Positions 30,833 through 45,800 of a stretch of DNA of 64,000 nucleotides are shown piece after piece. Each line of letters starts with the position of its first letter. Position 1 is the first letter of the stretch. This DNA is from Anticarsia gemmatalis (Eukaryota > Arthropoda > Insecta > Lepidoptera > Erebidae), in contig NC_134767.1 in assembly GCF_050436995.1 (NCBI RefSeq), positions 1,984,001 through 2,048,000 on the forward strand, written 5' to 3'. The notes beneath the pieces were generated by a model. That model was not told where the DNA came from and searched no databases. It saw only the letters and a list, made by a program, of their open reading frames with translations. The translations under genes were made by a program, and so were the position numbers.

Positions 30833-33800
30833 CTGAAATCAAAAACCACAAGAAATAATGTCTAGAAATGTACATTTTCAAGAACACGATTTATTATGTA
30901 CACATTTTAAAAATCTATTTTATCAATGATAACAGTAAAAGTACTGTGTAATTATCTTCAAAGTAGTTTTACAATCATAGCGTTTTGTTAGTTAACCTTA
31001 CAAAAAAGTACGCATGACAATGTGGCACTGTACTCTATTACATTTATATTTATATCTGCAATTGCTTTACCATTAGAGCCCTGCATCACTAGGACGCCAT
31101 GGGGGCATCGCTGACTACGTATCCAAGCAGTTAATATTGAAATTTATGTCACCTAACTTTCATGGCCACGGAGTGGCAAGGTGACATTTCAATATAAACT
31201 GCTTGGATACGTAACCAACAACGCCGCCATGGCGTCCTAATGAGGCAGGGCTCTTAGACAAAACATGGACTGCTAACATAACCAAATTAGTGATGTATTT
31301 CTGTAAAATGCATCATCGTGTGATCATGGTTTAGAGCTTTACCTGTATCAATTCTGCTATGTTTAGCGTATCGACTGGGCATGTCTTGGTTCTCCACATG
31401 CCCGAATGTTCTGAAGCCCACCGCAAACTGCGCGTATGGACTTATCTCGTATAATTCTGAAATTAACGTAATAAATAAAAATTACAATATATTTTATCAT
31501 TGTCTCACTCGCCATATCTTGAGTTATTAATTACTTACCAATTGAGCGATTTTTTTCTTATAGTGGTCACATAAGCTTTCTACGGTAAAAGGTTGAATGT
31601 GGGTTTTTAGCTATCGTCAAGAATTCAGTTATCATTGAAAAAACAAAGAAATAACTTTATGGGCCGATCCACTTAAAACAGCATGGGTTTAAAAAAGAAA
31701 GAAAGAAGAAAAGACTTATACAAAAAAAATGATTCTGTTTTATCTTAAGGATTTATTTAGGACAAATTCCTACGAAGATTTTGTTTTTTCATTTTCCTAC
31801 AAATAAAATTTTACTACAAATATTTTTTTTCCTTACCATGTTTACTATTATTCCTCATATGTATAGGCGCGCTATATATCCTGTTCTGTGCGTTCATAGC
31901 GTTCTCCTTCACGTTGGCGAGGTTTGTGTGCGACGTGTTAGCTGTCAGGTTACCGCTTTCCGACTTATTGTCCACTGTGATTGAGTCCCGGTACTCAGTC
32001 AGATTACCTGTCCTGTAAAGAAAGAAACGAATTTTATAGAACACATAATTACATACATAAAATCACGTCTTCTTGGCAAAAATCAGAGAACTTGTTACGA
32101 TCCTTACAAAGTTTCTTTGCTTCATACCAGACTGCCGGTTACAAGTACTACGTAACTGACCTTCTTTCAAGACATCGCATACATGATCTGTTTTTCTAGG
32201 GAGTTTCAATTTGGCGTCTTTATTTTTTAGAAACCTTTTTTAAAATAAGCATCAGAAGTATGTTGCTATCACAAATTCAAAAGCATTATCATCAATGAAA
32301 GTAGTCAGAATACTACTGTATACTAACTGTAAAGTAATTTTACAATTACTTCGTCTGGTTTTGTGAACCCAAAAAAAATGTTATGTTTATATTTTCATAT
32401 AAAAAAGTATCATTAAAAATGTTCCTATACGTACATATTTTTGATGCTGACTGCTTCGAACAATCCTATTTTCGTACTATTTTTGTGTACCAAATTTGTG
32501 ACAAACCGTCACAGAGGACTTAAGGTAAAACACTTGCTTATTCAGGGTCTCTGATAGGCGCAGAAATCGGTAGATTTCTATTAATATAATATATACAACA
32601 AAAGCAGCCAAGTTGGTAATAAGCATTTGTTCTCCAAGTAAGTCAAGGTTTTAAAACAATAGGTAAACACATTACAATTAAAAGTTACGTATACTAGAAA
32701 TAATTAACAGCTGATGACTTAGCGTTTACCGTTACAGGAAAATATCGTTAAGAAAATCATGTGTTTATCTCGTGAGCAATTATAATCAGGCCGTGATAAA
32801 CGTGCGAATTACGTCATAATAATAAGTATGAAATAATTGTAACTCTGTGTAAGTGCGAGCGAGAGACTCCGATAGAATAACATGATTTGGTTCGCACGTT
32901 TGAAATGGCCCGAGTATAATAATTATAGTCATAACACCTGTTCAGCCTAGCTTTTCTTTCAATCTATGTTGGAGTCGGTTTCCAGTCTCACCAGATGCAG
33001 CTAAATATAAGTGTTTCACATGAAGCGATTGCCTATCTGACCTCCATAACCCTTATAACCCGTTACCTGGGTTATAACACCATACCCTTCGGTAAGACCG
33101 GTTGTCAGACTTTCAAACTTTTACTATATATGTATGATATGTATAAGATCCATCCACAGAACAACCTCGGCAAGCGTGCTTATCCTCGGTGATCGATCCG
33201 CGCGGCTATCGTTAACTAAGCCACGAGCTCCTCGAGTAACAACACCTGATAACTATAATTGTTCTGACGCGTGGCATAGAAATGAATCATAGGCCCCTAT
33301 TGTTGTCGTTGGGAACTTCCCACCAAACAAGATTTTCTGAATACAAGTTAGTTCGTTTCTGCTACACTAGGTGGCGTGTTGTAGATTTTTTGGTTTTTTG
33401 TTACTCAAGGTCTTAAAAACAAAAAATAGACAAACATGATATTAAATAATTCGGTATACAATAAGTTTCTTTTTTCTACTTAAATCCGGTTTCCTAATTC
33501 ACAGTATAAAAAGTAATAACATCACATTTTCTTTGATTTTGTAATTTCGCACATAATATCACGCCTTTTAAACCCTAAAGTGTAGGCACGAATAAAAAAA
33601 TATAAAACACATCCACATTTCACTTACTAAGTCTTAGCTAAGACGGGACGAGCCTATTGCCATGATATACTGGACACGTTACTTCATTTTGGGTTACAAT
33701 TGAGAAATATTTTAATAATATACATCGCATTGCATCGTTCTTTTTCCGATCCAGGACTCGAACAGGAGACCTCACGATCAGCAGTCGGATACACGACCTT

Positions 33801-36800
33801 GCCCCAGAGGCAGTAAATAGATACATATGCTTTCTACTAAGTTGTCGGACATTACATTACTACCTATGTCTGTTTGGTAGTGTTGGTAGCAGCTCCCTAC
33901 ATTATCAATTATGTATACCTAATAAAAATATTGTTAAAACCATTTGGCAATTAAAGAGAGTGGCCAGGAGTTTCTTGCCAGCTCTTCTCATTGGCCCTAC
34001 CTTCCGAACTGGCGGTAAATTGGCTCTCTGTATCATTGACTATCATAAATGTCAGCACTTGACCTAAATGAATAAATGATTTGATTTGATTTGATACATT
34101 ATGACTAATATTTTATAAGCATATTTTACGCCGTCACAATTTCTGCGATGATCAAACAGGAAAACTAGAAAGATACTAAACAATGCTTTAATCAAAGTTA
34201 ACGAACATAACAATTGCTGAGTTCATACGTGATTTCGCAATGAATATTGTAATGATGATGTCAGATGTAACGTTATTTAGGTTGCCTGACTGCAAACAGG
34301 GTAAAAAGTACATAAGAAAAACAAATCGATAATAAAACAATTAAAGTTGGATAATTTCTAAATATACTATATGACCTGTTATACCCGAAGGTAGGTACAC
34401 CGTAGGGTGAGCTGATGTAATACTGCCACTTCCACCCCCTTTCCAAATAATATAAGTCTCATGTAATAGGGGGCGAGCCTATTGCATTTTAACCAGGCTC
34501 GTTACAAATATTTCAATATAATATTAATATTATATTTAAACTAGCTGACCCGGCAAACGTTGTTTTGCCAAATAAATAAAAAAATAATAGTGTCACTCAG
34601 GGTAATGAAAAATAGATGTTGGCCGATTCTCAGACCTTCTTAATATGCACACAAAATTTCATGAGAATCGGTCAAGCCGTTTCGGAGAAGTATGGCAACG
34701 AAAACTGGGACGCGAGAATTTTATATATTAGATTTGAATAAGACTATTCTAATTAGACTTTGCCCGACCCGGGACCTCGTATTCACCAGTCGGATAAACT
34801 ACATACTACGCCTAAGAGGCAGTCAAATAATATTTTTTTGCTGTGAAACGGGTGAACTCAAGAAAACGCACTATTGAATTTGTATGGTTAGTAGGCCAAC
34901 CTAGTGTTAAAGTTGTTCAAGCCGCCCAAATGCTTATGACATGGCTTAAAAACTATAAAAATAATTGAGAAGGTACACTTACCTTTGTCTTTTGACGAGT
35001 ATATAAATGCAGCTTAACAAGCATATAGTGAGTAGTATTGAACTACAAACTATAACTAACATGTTCAAATCGAAGAGCTCTGATGGTGGTCCAATTTCAG
35101 CTGAAAGTAAAATAATATTATTATAATGGGTAAAATAATAAGCTTAAAATTTGTCGTAAATCTGCCGGCTTACTTTTGAAAAAATCGAATTCTGATGCGA
35201 TCGAGTCGAATTCAAGTTAATGATATATTTTAAAATTCCAGACTGGTGTGTGATCAAAACAATGGTTACATTAAAACAATTCATTCAGTATATTGCTTTC
35301 AATCATTTGAAAACACTATTAAAATTTAACATTAGTTCGAATCCTATTTTATTGAATCAATTTTGAAGTCGATTCTAATGAAGTTGAGTAAGTCGACCGT
35401 TAACTTTTTTTTATTTGTTTCTGTCTTGACCAAAAATGGCCAGGTCAAAAAAAAAATTGAATCAAAAATAAAGTGGTCATTGATACTTCATACATACATA
35501 ATATCACGGCTGTTATATCCGAAGGTGAAGGCAGAGTTGAATAAAATACAGCTACACCTTTTAAACTATGTCAGTCCCATGTAATAGGGGGCGGGCCTTT
35601 TGCCATTTACCGGGCACTTTAACGATATACTTTCAAATAAGACAGCTAGTCAGTTACAATGAATCACGAACACAATAATTGAGTGTTGACACAAATTATA
35701 GTAAATTGTTTCATATACGAAGTGATGAGATCACTCTCGATATGACACAAACTTAATAATTTTAATTGTTATACATGATGTCATTTTTACTTTACATCAT
35801 AAAAACAAAAGTCTATACGTCTATCTGTTACGATTTCGCAGCTGAACTGTTAACCGATTTTAATGAGAGTTGAAGATTGCACATCAATTTCTTGTTATAC
35901 AAAAAAAAACTGCATTTTGACCAAATTTCTAGGTTTTTCTTAAATGCTCATTAATTTGAAACTGCATGGGACAGATTATTTATTTATTTTTCGCATGACG
36001 GTTTCAATCAATGATATCACCCCGTTTCGGCTTGTCGTTGAATTCTGGAACACGCTGTATCGGAGACGGTTTGAAGGTCTGAGGTCAATTTTAGACTGCC
36101 TTTTGCAAGGTTGTCAGCTAAATGATTCGCTGGACACGCAAAGTTCAAATTTTAATGACAAAACTGTACTTAAGAGTAATTTCAAAAGCTTGTGAATAAA
36201 CAGAATGAAGAAACAGATGACCTATCTGCCGAATAAAGTGACAGCAAATGTATGAAATCCACGATCTAATTCAACAGATTAGCTATCTGATAGTAAACCG
36301 GAAGTTTTAAAAGGGGCATAAAATTTTAAACCAATTACTTACTTCCATCCTCATTCTTGGTAGCGTAGTTATAAGTAGTAGTGACACCACCAGCTTCGTT
36401 TGTGGCCGTTACTCTCACCTGGTACCAAGTCCCTGGTGAGAGATCAGCTATGGCGTACGTTGGGATCTTAGTCTGGTATAGACTTTGTAGATTCCATGAT
36501 AGGTCTGTGTATGGCTGTGGAGGAACAAATTAATTTAAATCCAGTGTAATGAGAGTCCCCAACCCACGTTTGGACAACGTGGTGGAATATAGGTCTTAAG
36601 CCTTCTTCAATCCAGTAAGCTATCCTTGCCTAGCGGTAGACTGATGGGTTTAATTATTAATTATTTGTTACGAACGATTACAAGCTCCCCAAGCCGCGGC
36701 GTGGCTGAAATGAATAGATCCTTCCAGTTAACTGTCTAAAACTCCTTGAAAGAAAAACTCATAAATGTTTTTTTACAAAACCCGGGATTTTAAGCCGAGA

Positions 36801-39800
36801 CCTCTGCATTGATATGCACTACAAACTCAATAATAGTTATTCATATGACGTAAGTTATAAATCCAAGGAATAAAGTCCAAACCCTTCCCTGATGAGATGA
36901 GATTCCGGGATGAGACTCTTGCCCAGCAGAATGACAATTCTGGGTTAAATTTATTTACATAGAGTTGATAGTTACCATATTATTATGAGCCCTCGTCCAG
37001 GACCTAGCTCCAAGTTGCCTGTATTCTACCTCCAGAGCTCTGAGCGCACATCCTCCATGCTCCCACCCTGCGAGCTGTACGTAGATGTGTGAGGAGTTGC
37101 TCCAGAGCCACTCGTTGGTTGATGGTGGGATTGGGACTGGAAGTAAATAATGCTGGGCTTTATTTACATGGTGTAGATTTAAGGTTAACTAAGGTGTAGT
37201 TTAACAAAACATGTTTTTTTTTTTAAATATTAGTCAGGTGAGCCTCTCTGAACATTGGGTTTGATTGAAAAACGTCGATTTTAAAACATAATCAACCTTT
37301 GTTGCAGCACGAACAAAATAAAGAGGTATTTACCAAAAATTAATAAATTGAAAATATTAGAAAATTGACTCAATATCATGACTGTAATGTACTAGGCGTG
37401 TCGGCTTGTTTTTGTGGGAAGCCTTTATTTAGAAAGAAGGAAACTTATATATGTACTAAAACTTTAAACAATGACTTTCAAGTATAAGTATAAATTATGT
37501 CTGTTTTAACTCACCTCCTCCTAAAGTGCTGACATCCAAATACGCCGGTTGTGATGTCCCAACCTTATTAGTAGCAGTTATTCTTAAAGAATACTTGGTC
37601 CCACACTTGAGTCCTGTTAGCGCATGTTTCTGTACGCCTGATAAGTTGGGCAATTTGTTGGTCGGCCAGGCTTCTCTCCACGGACTGTTGGCTTCCTTCC
37701 AGGTTAGGCTGTAGCCTGAAAATTGCAGTTATAGTAAAAGAGCACGTGACGAAATATGTATAGTAGGCATAAATCTTCGAATCGAATGAATAAATTACTC
37801 TTCGCTTTTTGGTTATGGCGGTCAGTTTCATTTAAACTAATCAGGGCAGGATACACTTTATAGTGTGCAAGTGTGGGCACAATATACGGGTATACCTCCT
37901 TTCCCTCACTCTAGTTACCCAATGGAATGGTTATCTTACATGACTGGAGGAAGGTCAGGCGCAGAATCAGCGTTTGCTTAAGTAAATCAAAGTTCATAAC
38001 AGTAACAATGGCTAGAACTACATGGCTAACACTACTTACTTATCTTCTGACTAGCACTCCTATTACTGATCGAGTAATAAGGCTGCTCCCACTCGACCAG
38101 GATCGAGTCTTTATAAGGCGTAGCTCTCAGTATCGGTGCTTCAGGTAAAGGCAGGACTATGACTGTGTACTCTACTGAATCTGATCCATAGAGATTCTTG
38201 GCTAGGCAGGTGTAGTTGCCGCTTAAAGATTGGTCTATGTCTGTAAAAGAGAAAATTACAGGTATTTTAGCAGTGTAACAGAACCATACGGTGTTTTCAA
38301 AGATTTTAATCACAACATTTTCTTCATATTAGTAGCATTGAAAATGAGATAGTCCCTTCACAATAAAATTGCGGTAGACCATTATTAATGGTGTATTATC
38401 ATGAGTAGTTATCGACGATAACTCAATAAATCATGGGTGTCTATGATTATAAATTTAAAATTCCCATAGTTTTGCGGTTTTTGTACTAAATGGGAAACAG
38501 AAATTAAATAAAATAGTTAAATTATAAAACATTGATAACTTTACAACCTTTACGTTGCGAAACAGGAAATTTGAATGAAAGGTTTTTCCAAATTAGGTAA
38601 GTATACAATACTATATTGTATTTTATATTGAATGAAAATATTAAACATTTTAGGTAGATTACAGTAGTCGTTGTGGCAAGTTAAAAGAAGCAGTGAAAGC
38701 CGAATAGTATAAGTATTTGCTTGTCACGCATTTTACGCTACGCATTGTAGACAATACAACAATGACTTTTCGAAGTAATTTCTCTGTACATTTACGGTAA
38801 ATATCCATCAAAGAAATTGATGCTGCAAGAATTTTTGATACAATCTTAAAAGATTGCAATATGTTCAACAAACTACCATTTTCGATATGAATTTCCAGTC
38901 ATTTTCTATTATCAAAAGACATAAAATTCAATCATCTAAAAAATTAATCTTTATTTTAATAACAGTTAAGGGCGAAACCACAACACTGCGTTGAGACTAC
39001 GCATTTTTGGTATACAATATAGACATGTGAGCATTATTAAATATATCAACTTACTATTAATTAGTAGACTGTCATCATGGTTCCTCGTGAACCTGGGATG
39101 GTGTGTGATGATGTTGTGTTTGTGGTACCACACGGTGCGAGGTGGTGGTACTCCCACACACTGACACACCAGCAGCAAGGAGCTGCCCACACCGACGGAG
39201 ACTGTTCCTCCAAGAGACGCTACGCCTGCTACCACTGGGGATGATAGAAACAAGATTTACGAAGATATAATAATATAAATTCAGTTAAATCAAAAAAATT
39301 TATTTGGTCAGTCTGCCTATTTTTTATTCAGCCGTCTAAGTTTAAGTTAAAGTTTCTGTGGTACATTTAACGGCAGTTTATCTATGCAATAGCGTAAAAA
39401 CTCATATAAGAAAAAACGCTATTGAATAGATAAACTACCGTTAAATGTACCTCAGAAACCAGGCATTAATGACTCAACTAATTTATATTAAATACACAAT
39501 AGATTACACTCAGGGAGCTATCACGTATTTCAGTTGACAACTATTTGAAAGTCAGTACACTGTGCTTTGCTTTCTTCCTTAGTTTATAGTAATTAACACG
39601 TTATGTCAAAGCATCAATGTACTGAATAGTGATCATCAATTTGACGTACACTAGTTGTCAACTGAGATACGCGATAAGTTCGCAGGAATGAAACATTACA
39701 TTTATTATTTTAAAGTAAAGAATGGCGAGCATCTGCGCTATATATAATTAAACACCTTCGATGTTGCTATGTAGAAGAATTCTAATATAAATCTTGAAAT

Positions 39801-42800
39801 ACGTCTTGGATACCGGATGTTCTAATTAAATATAATAATACCTTTATTTAATTTATTAAACGTATATAACACACCTTAAAATTACGTCATATTACATATA
39901 CGTCCGAGCGGTTATCAGGACCGCATTAATTGTTACTAGGAGGAAACTTTTATGGAATATAATTACTTATATTATATTGGAAACTGGAGTGATTGTAAAA
40001 CAAATTAGATATTAAAAAATATAGGTCAATGTTATAAAATTATATTCATATGTATATACACAACATAATACTATGCCTGTTTTGATTTTGACCTGTTTTT
40101 GTCTATCAGAAAGCGTTTCGACATAACCAATGATTATGTTAGTCCCATGTAATAGGGGACGAGGATACACCCTTTACCGGGATCATTGTCAAGCTTGAGG
40201 CCACTATCAAAAAATCTTCTTAAATAATTAAAAAATACCAATAGTGCCCATTTTGCCCGACCCGGTGATCAAACCCTTATGATCAATAGTTGGATACAAT
40301 GCCGACAAGGCCACAGAGGCAATACAAATGCCACTTTTGCGTTAGATTATGTAAATATGAAATAAAACCATTTATTTAGATCTAATGCTAACACTCTTGA
40401 AAGTCGCTACGTCGGGTGATCGAATAAGGTATTTCACCCTCAAATTTTCAATCGCGTTTAAGACCCGTTTCATTTTAATATTAAGTGTAATAGTCTCGAG
40501 AGTTTAAAATCGTTAAGTCGCTAAAACTACTGAAGTATGGTAACGTGCCCGGTAAATGGTAATAAGTTCGACTCTTGTTACATAGATCTGAGGTGCCCAT
40601 AACCAGTTGCGCTCACCGGTCGGTAAACGATCTGTGGGTTAAGCAACCCTTGGCGCGGTCACTCCATAGACGGGTGACTGCATATTTGAACTGGGCGTCT
40701 TCGTGCTTCGGAGGGCACGGTCAAGTAAAGTAAAAGGCGGTCCCGGTTGTTATCTACTAGGACAGGTTTTTATGTCAAAGGCCCTCGGTCAGCTTGAACA
40801 ACTTTGATACTAAGTTGACCACTAACCATACGATAAGTAGAAGGAGGTCTGACATTGTTGATGTCCATGTCCGTGGGTGTATTTCATACACTTTTCCCTA
40901 CACTTTCGCGTATAATAGGCACGAAAATATGTATGTATGAAATTTTATAGTTAATACACTAAACCATAGAACACTACTGTAAAATGCAAGATGCCTATAC
41001 ATATTATTTCCCTTTATACATAAAAGGTAAACCTATTCGTAACATTTAAATTAATAAGACGGTCTAAATATAGTAATTTAAGAGGATATCCTCCTCTTGA
41101 ACGATAATATTTTGAACGTATACGCGCGTATGACGTCATTGATGACGTATGGTATACGCAAAAGGCTTATCTTGAATAAAATTTAGGTAGAATGTATGGT
41201 TTTTGTTCATTCAGTTTGCAACAAATCATGCCTACTGAATTTCACGGCACGCGTAAGTTAAGTTAAGGTATGAATTGAACGATCGGAAGGGAAGTTTGTA
41301 AGGATCGTAGCAAGTGGCGTTCTTTAGTCTCTGCTTACCTCTATGGGAAAAAGGCGTGATTGATATTATATGTGTATTTATTTATTTATTTATTTATTTA
41401 CAGGTAACTCAACAGGTATAGTATACATAAAAATTGCAAACAGACAATAAAAAGATCGAAACTTATATAAAATACTTATATGAAATACTTATATAATATA
41501 GTGTATGTTTGTATGAAAGGTCGGATAGCAATTACTTAGCTAAGTTTCACGGCACGCGAGATTCTGTCTTAATCAAACAAAAGTCTAGATTTTTTAAAGG
41601 GTCAACAAAATTATTCAATATAATTACGCCTGTTATATCCGAAGAAGTAAGTAGAGACTTACTTCATTAACCTGGATTCAGCCATTACCAACTATAGTCG
41701 AATGTCATAAAACCTATGGCCTTAAACCTATGGAACCTATGGAGAATAATGATATAAAAATAATACAACACCAAAAGCACTTTGCCCGACTCGAGAATCG
41801 AACCCAAGGCCTCACGGTCAGTAGTCGTACACTACCACCGAGAAAAAGACAATACAAGCAAAAAATACAGAAGAAAAAATCTATCAACAAGAAACAATTC
41901 TTCTTTCCTCACCTCTATGAGTAGGAGTATGTGACACTCTTCTAGTAGCACTGCCTTCTCCCGCGCTGGTACTAGCAGTTACCCAGGCTTCATAAGTCCT
42001 CCCAGAAACCAGGTCTTTGACCTCGGCTGTAGTCCGACCTTCAGAGTCCACGCGGTACGTCTGTGGTGGACCATTGCTGTGGTAATTGGAATGCTGTATT
42101 TGTTGGAGTTGCTTAGAATTTAGCAGGAAAAGAGCTAATGCATGGTTTCTGAGGTACATTTAGTGGAATTTTATCTTTTCACTCTGTTATCTTTATTGCC
42201 CGGTTTCTGAGGTACATTAAGCGGTAGTTTATCTTTTCAAACTGTTTTTTATATGCGTTTAAACGCAATTGAAAACATAAATCGGGTGATTTCAATTTAT
42301 GATCCTATGGCTAATTTCTCTTTTCTGAGTGTGTCGATAGGATTGCATAAAATCTTCAGTCCTGGGATTTTTATAAAATTTCGTTGCATGAATGAGCTCG
42401 GAGACTGAGTAGCATTGCTGGATCATCATAGTAAACTAAATAATTATAAACAAATTATGAATAGCAGCTTTCAAGCAATCAAAATAAATCTGGTAGTTAC
42501 AGTTATTACTTATCTAAGGCTATTGTTGAATTTGTATCAAAATAATTTGAGAGAATTGTATCAGTTTGCAGTTTTGATTTCTGTCTACCTTCAAATTATA
42601 GTAGGCTTACGATATAACTATTATGTGTTATATTATTTTTAAGAACTAACCTGGATGTAGGCTTCACATACACAGTGTAATGGAGTAGTTCTCCATTTGG
42701 ATGTACTGGTCTCTTCCAACTAATAAGCAGGGATGATGACGTCAGGACAAGGACTTTGATGTCTGCAGGTGGACCAGGTACTGGAAACATATTTTATAGT

Positions 42801-45800
42801 CACATAAGTTGCGCATGGAGTGATTTTCGAAGAGTCAGGTTGTTAAGAAAGTGCGCGTAACGCCATATTTATACTTTCTAGTAATACTAATAAAGTCGAC
42901 AATAAAAGTCTTCAGGTCAGCGCTGGTGGATTTTGCACCGTATCAAATTTATATTTAATCATTTGCACGTTTAGTTTTCGTAACAAATAAAACCCCTAAT
43001 AAATACCTCATCGGAGAGACAACGAAATTGGAGAAAGACATTCAAAATTTCACAAAACTAACCTATTTGTCGGTTTTTAAGCTTTTGTACAAAGTAATTG
43101 ACATGTTTTTTTCTTAACCTTAAATACTCACCGTCTTGTAACGTGGCACATACAATAGGATATGAGTAGGGTCCAGCGCCGAAGTTAGAGAAACCAGCCA
43201 CTTTAACTGTGTAGTTCGTGAATTTTAGTAATCCTTGGAGGTACAGCTCCGTGTGGAGTGATGTTTGGTTTTGCCATGCTGCTTCTGAAAAAAACAGATA
43301 GACAAAGATGTATTTCTTTCACTAATCAAGGAAAACTGCTGATTAGTTTACACAAATTCTGATTTGTTTTGTTTTATTGGTATTGGTTAGTATCTATACC
43401 AGTTTAAAATATCTGTCTTTCAGTTTTCCATGTTCATGTAATATATTTTCTGTTTGGTAATACTCTTTATTGCGTTAATCTCCTGGTAATAGAATGGTAA
43501 GGCAAACGAGTAGAGTTTTAACGTTTTTTTTTTTAAATAAGCTCAGATATAATACGTATAAGATGTATTTGTTTCGCTGGATTTTTTACAAACAACGAAC
43601 AAGAATACATCAATCACAGTACGTACCATCAGTAGCATATAACACGGTATATCCGACCAGCGAGCTGCCTTGTCCAGGCATGCCTATCGGCTGCCACCCG
43701 ACTCTTAACGACGTTGAGGACACAGCTGTACATTCTACTGATGAAGGCGCTTGTTCAGGAGCTGCGGAGAACAACTCATGAAAAATTATCTAATAATAAT
43801 TATTGAAATCACAATTTTTTTTAAAGTACACAATTTATTATTTTATGTGATTGTAATGGGAGATAATATGCCTTTTCAAATTTGAGTTTCACGGCAGAAT
43901 AAAGTCAAATCTTGAACTTTATTGTACAGTGTATTTTGTAACTTTTAAATGTATGTATACGAAACAAATAGATTAATTATTATTTATGGAAAGGGAATCG
44001 ATCAGTCGAAACAATACCAGACTTCAATCAAACAAAACTAATTAGTGAAGGGAACGCATCTGTGAAAGGAATATTACTTTAATTTCGAAATTATTAGTCT
44101 AACATACCTCCTTCTCTTGTGTCCTGAAAGACAGGTAACGAAAATGGTCCCGAACCAGCATTCGTGAACGCCGACACAGAAACAGAATATCTGAAATACA
44201 TATGTGAAACAATATTTTCATTGATTCTATTCATACAGCTCAAAACCATTAACAAACGACTACTAGATGTGCTTCCCAATGCGGTACTTATGCCATAATA
44301 CTTTATGTACAACATAGGTATTTAAGTGAATGATAATAATTAGCTATTATTTTTGATACGTAGTGCTTCTTTACCTAGTATTCTTCATAAGGCCGCTCAA
44401 TAACGTCTCCTGTTTGCCAGATAACTGGGAAACCTTCACCGTCCTTGTATCAGCTTCATCTGAAACTGAAACACATTGAATCATTTTATAAGAAAATGAA
44501 AATTCATCATATTTTGATATTACAAAGCCATCTCAAATATAAAAACAACAACTTTTCATCAAGACTTAGTACTAAGCGAAATTAGTTCCATAGTTATTCA
44601 ACAGATGTCGCTGTACTCACTAGTTCAATAACTAAATTCTAGATGGCGTTACTTACTGCTTCCAACGTTTTGGGCCGTGGCTTTCAGATGGTAGCCAATA
44701 ATGACCCCATTGTGTGTGTCTTTTAAAGGAGGAGACCAGGTAATGTATAGTTCTCCAGGATTCTCTGTCTGTTCCACTTGTACGTTGATAGGAGCTGATG
44801 ATGGAGCTGCAAGGAAATAAATAGAGTTTGTTTGTTTGGTTGAACGCGCTAATCTAAGGAACTACTGGTGCGAAATTATTTTACTGTTGGATAGCTTATT
44901 AATTGAGGAAGATTATAGGCTATATAACATTACGCTACGACCACTAGCAGCGGAGAATATACCAAAAAACGGGGAAAATTATGACCCATTCCCTATTATG
45001 TGATGCAAGCGAAGTTGCGCATGTCAGCCAGTAGAAAATAAAGGTTAAGAAACATGAAGTGATGTTACGTCACGATATTAAACAGTTTTATTGCATGAAT
45101 CACCATGAGAATTTGTTTTCAAGAAATATGTTGCTCATCAAAAGCAATCGAAACAGGTATCCTTTGGGGTTTTCCCAAAATAAAAAAAGCTATATTTAAA
45201 CGAGTTTTGAGAATTGGAATCCTTGTTCACATTCGTTGTTAATTTATTTAAATTTTATGTCTGATATGTCTTTGATTAATAATAATTTCTTTGTCAGATT
45301 GAGCTTAATAGGTTTCCCATCAACATCGTCACGGCTTTTGTAGACAGAAATATATGAAATACATATTTACGTTACACCATGCCTCGTTTCAGGGATCAAA
45401 ATATCTTTAATTATAAGTATACGTTACCAAACTGCGGGCTACTGAGGATGAAATTGAACCTGTAATCTTGCGCTAAATAACCTCGGAATTCAAAGACCAT
45501 AAACTCTAAAACACAATTTTAACAACAACTTGAACATTAAATATCCAAAACGGCACATCACCCATTACAAGTACTTAACACATATGACATTTTCAAAATA
45601 GCACACATTTGTACATACCTTCCTCATGTGTTGTAAAATGTACAGGCGCGGTGTACAAACTAACTCCGACCTGGTTTCCTGTGGCCACTCTCACGGCGTA
45701 AGCTGTTGATGGCCGAAGGTTCTGTAGTTCCACCGTCTGGCGAAGATCTTGGTCTTTTCTGGAAACGAGTTTTATCAGTATCGTTAGATTTGTATGAGTA

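Noticed and set aside
42090..42115. upstream acceptors for the FN3-4 exon (TACAG, CTAAG)
   Set aside because: Both would give a phase-0 join and break the frame set by the previous exon; only CACAG at 42077-42081 fits.
43494..43781. 95-codon plus-strand open frame
   Set aside because: Antisense shadow of the Dscam FN3-3 exon; no splice logic or family match.
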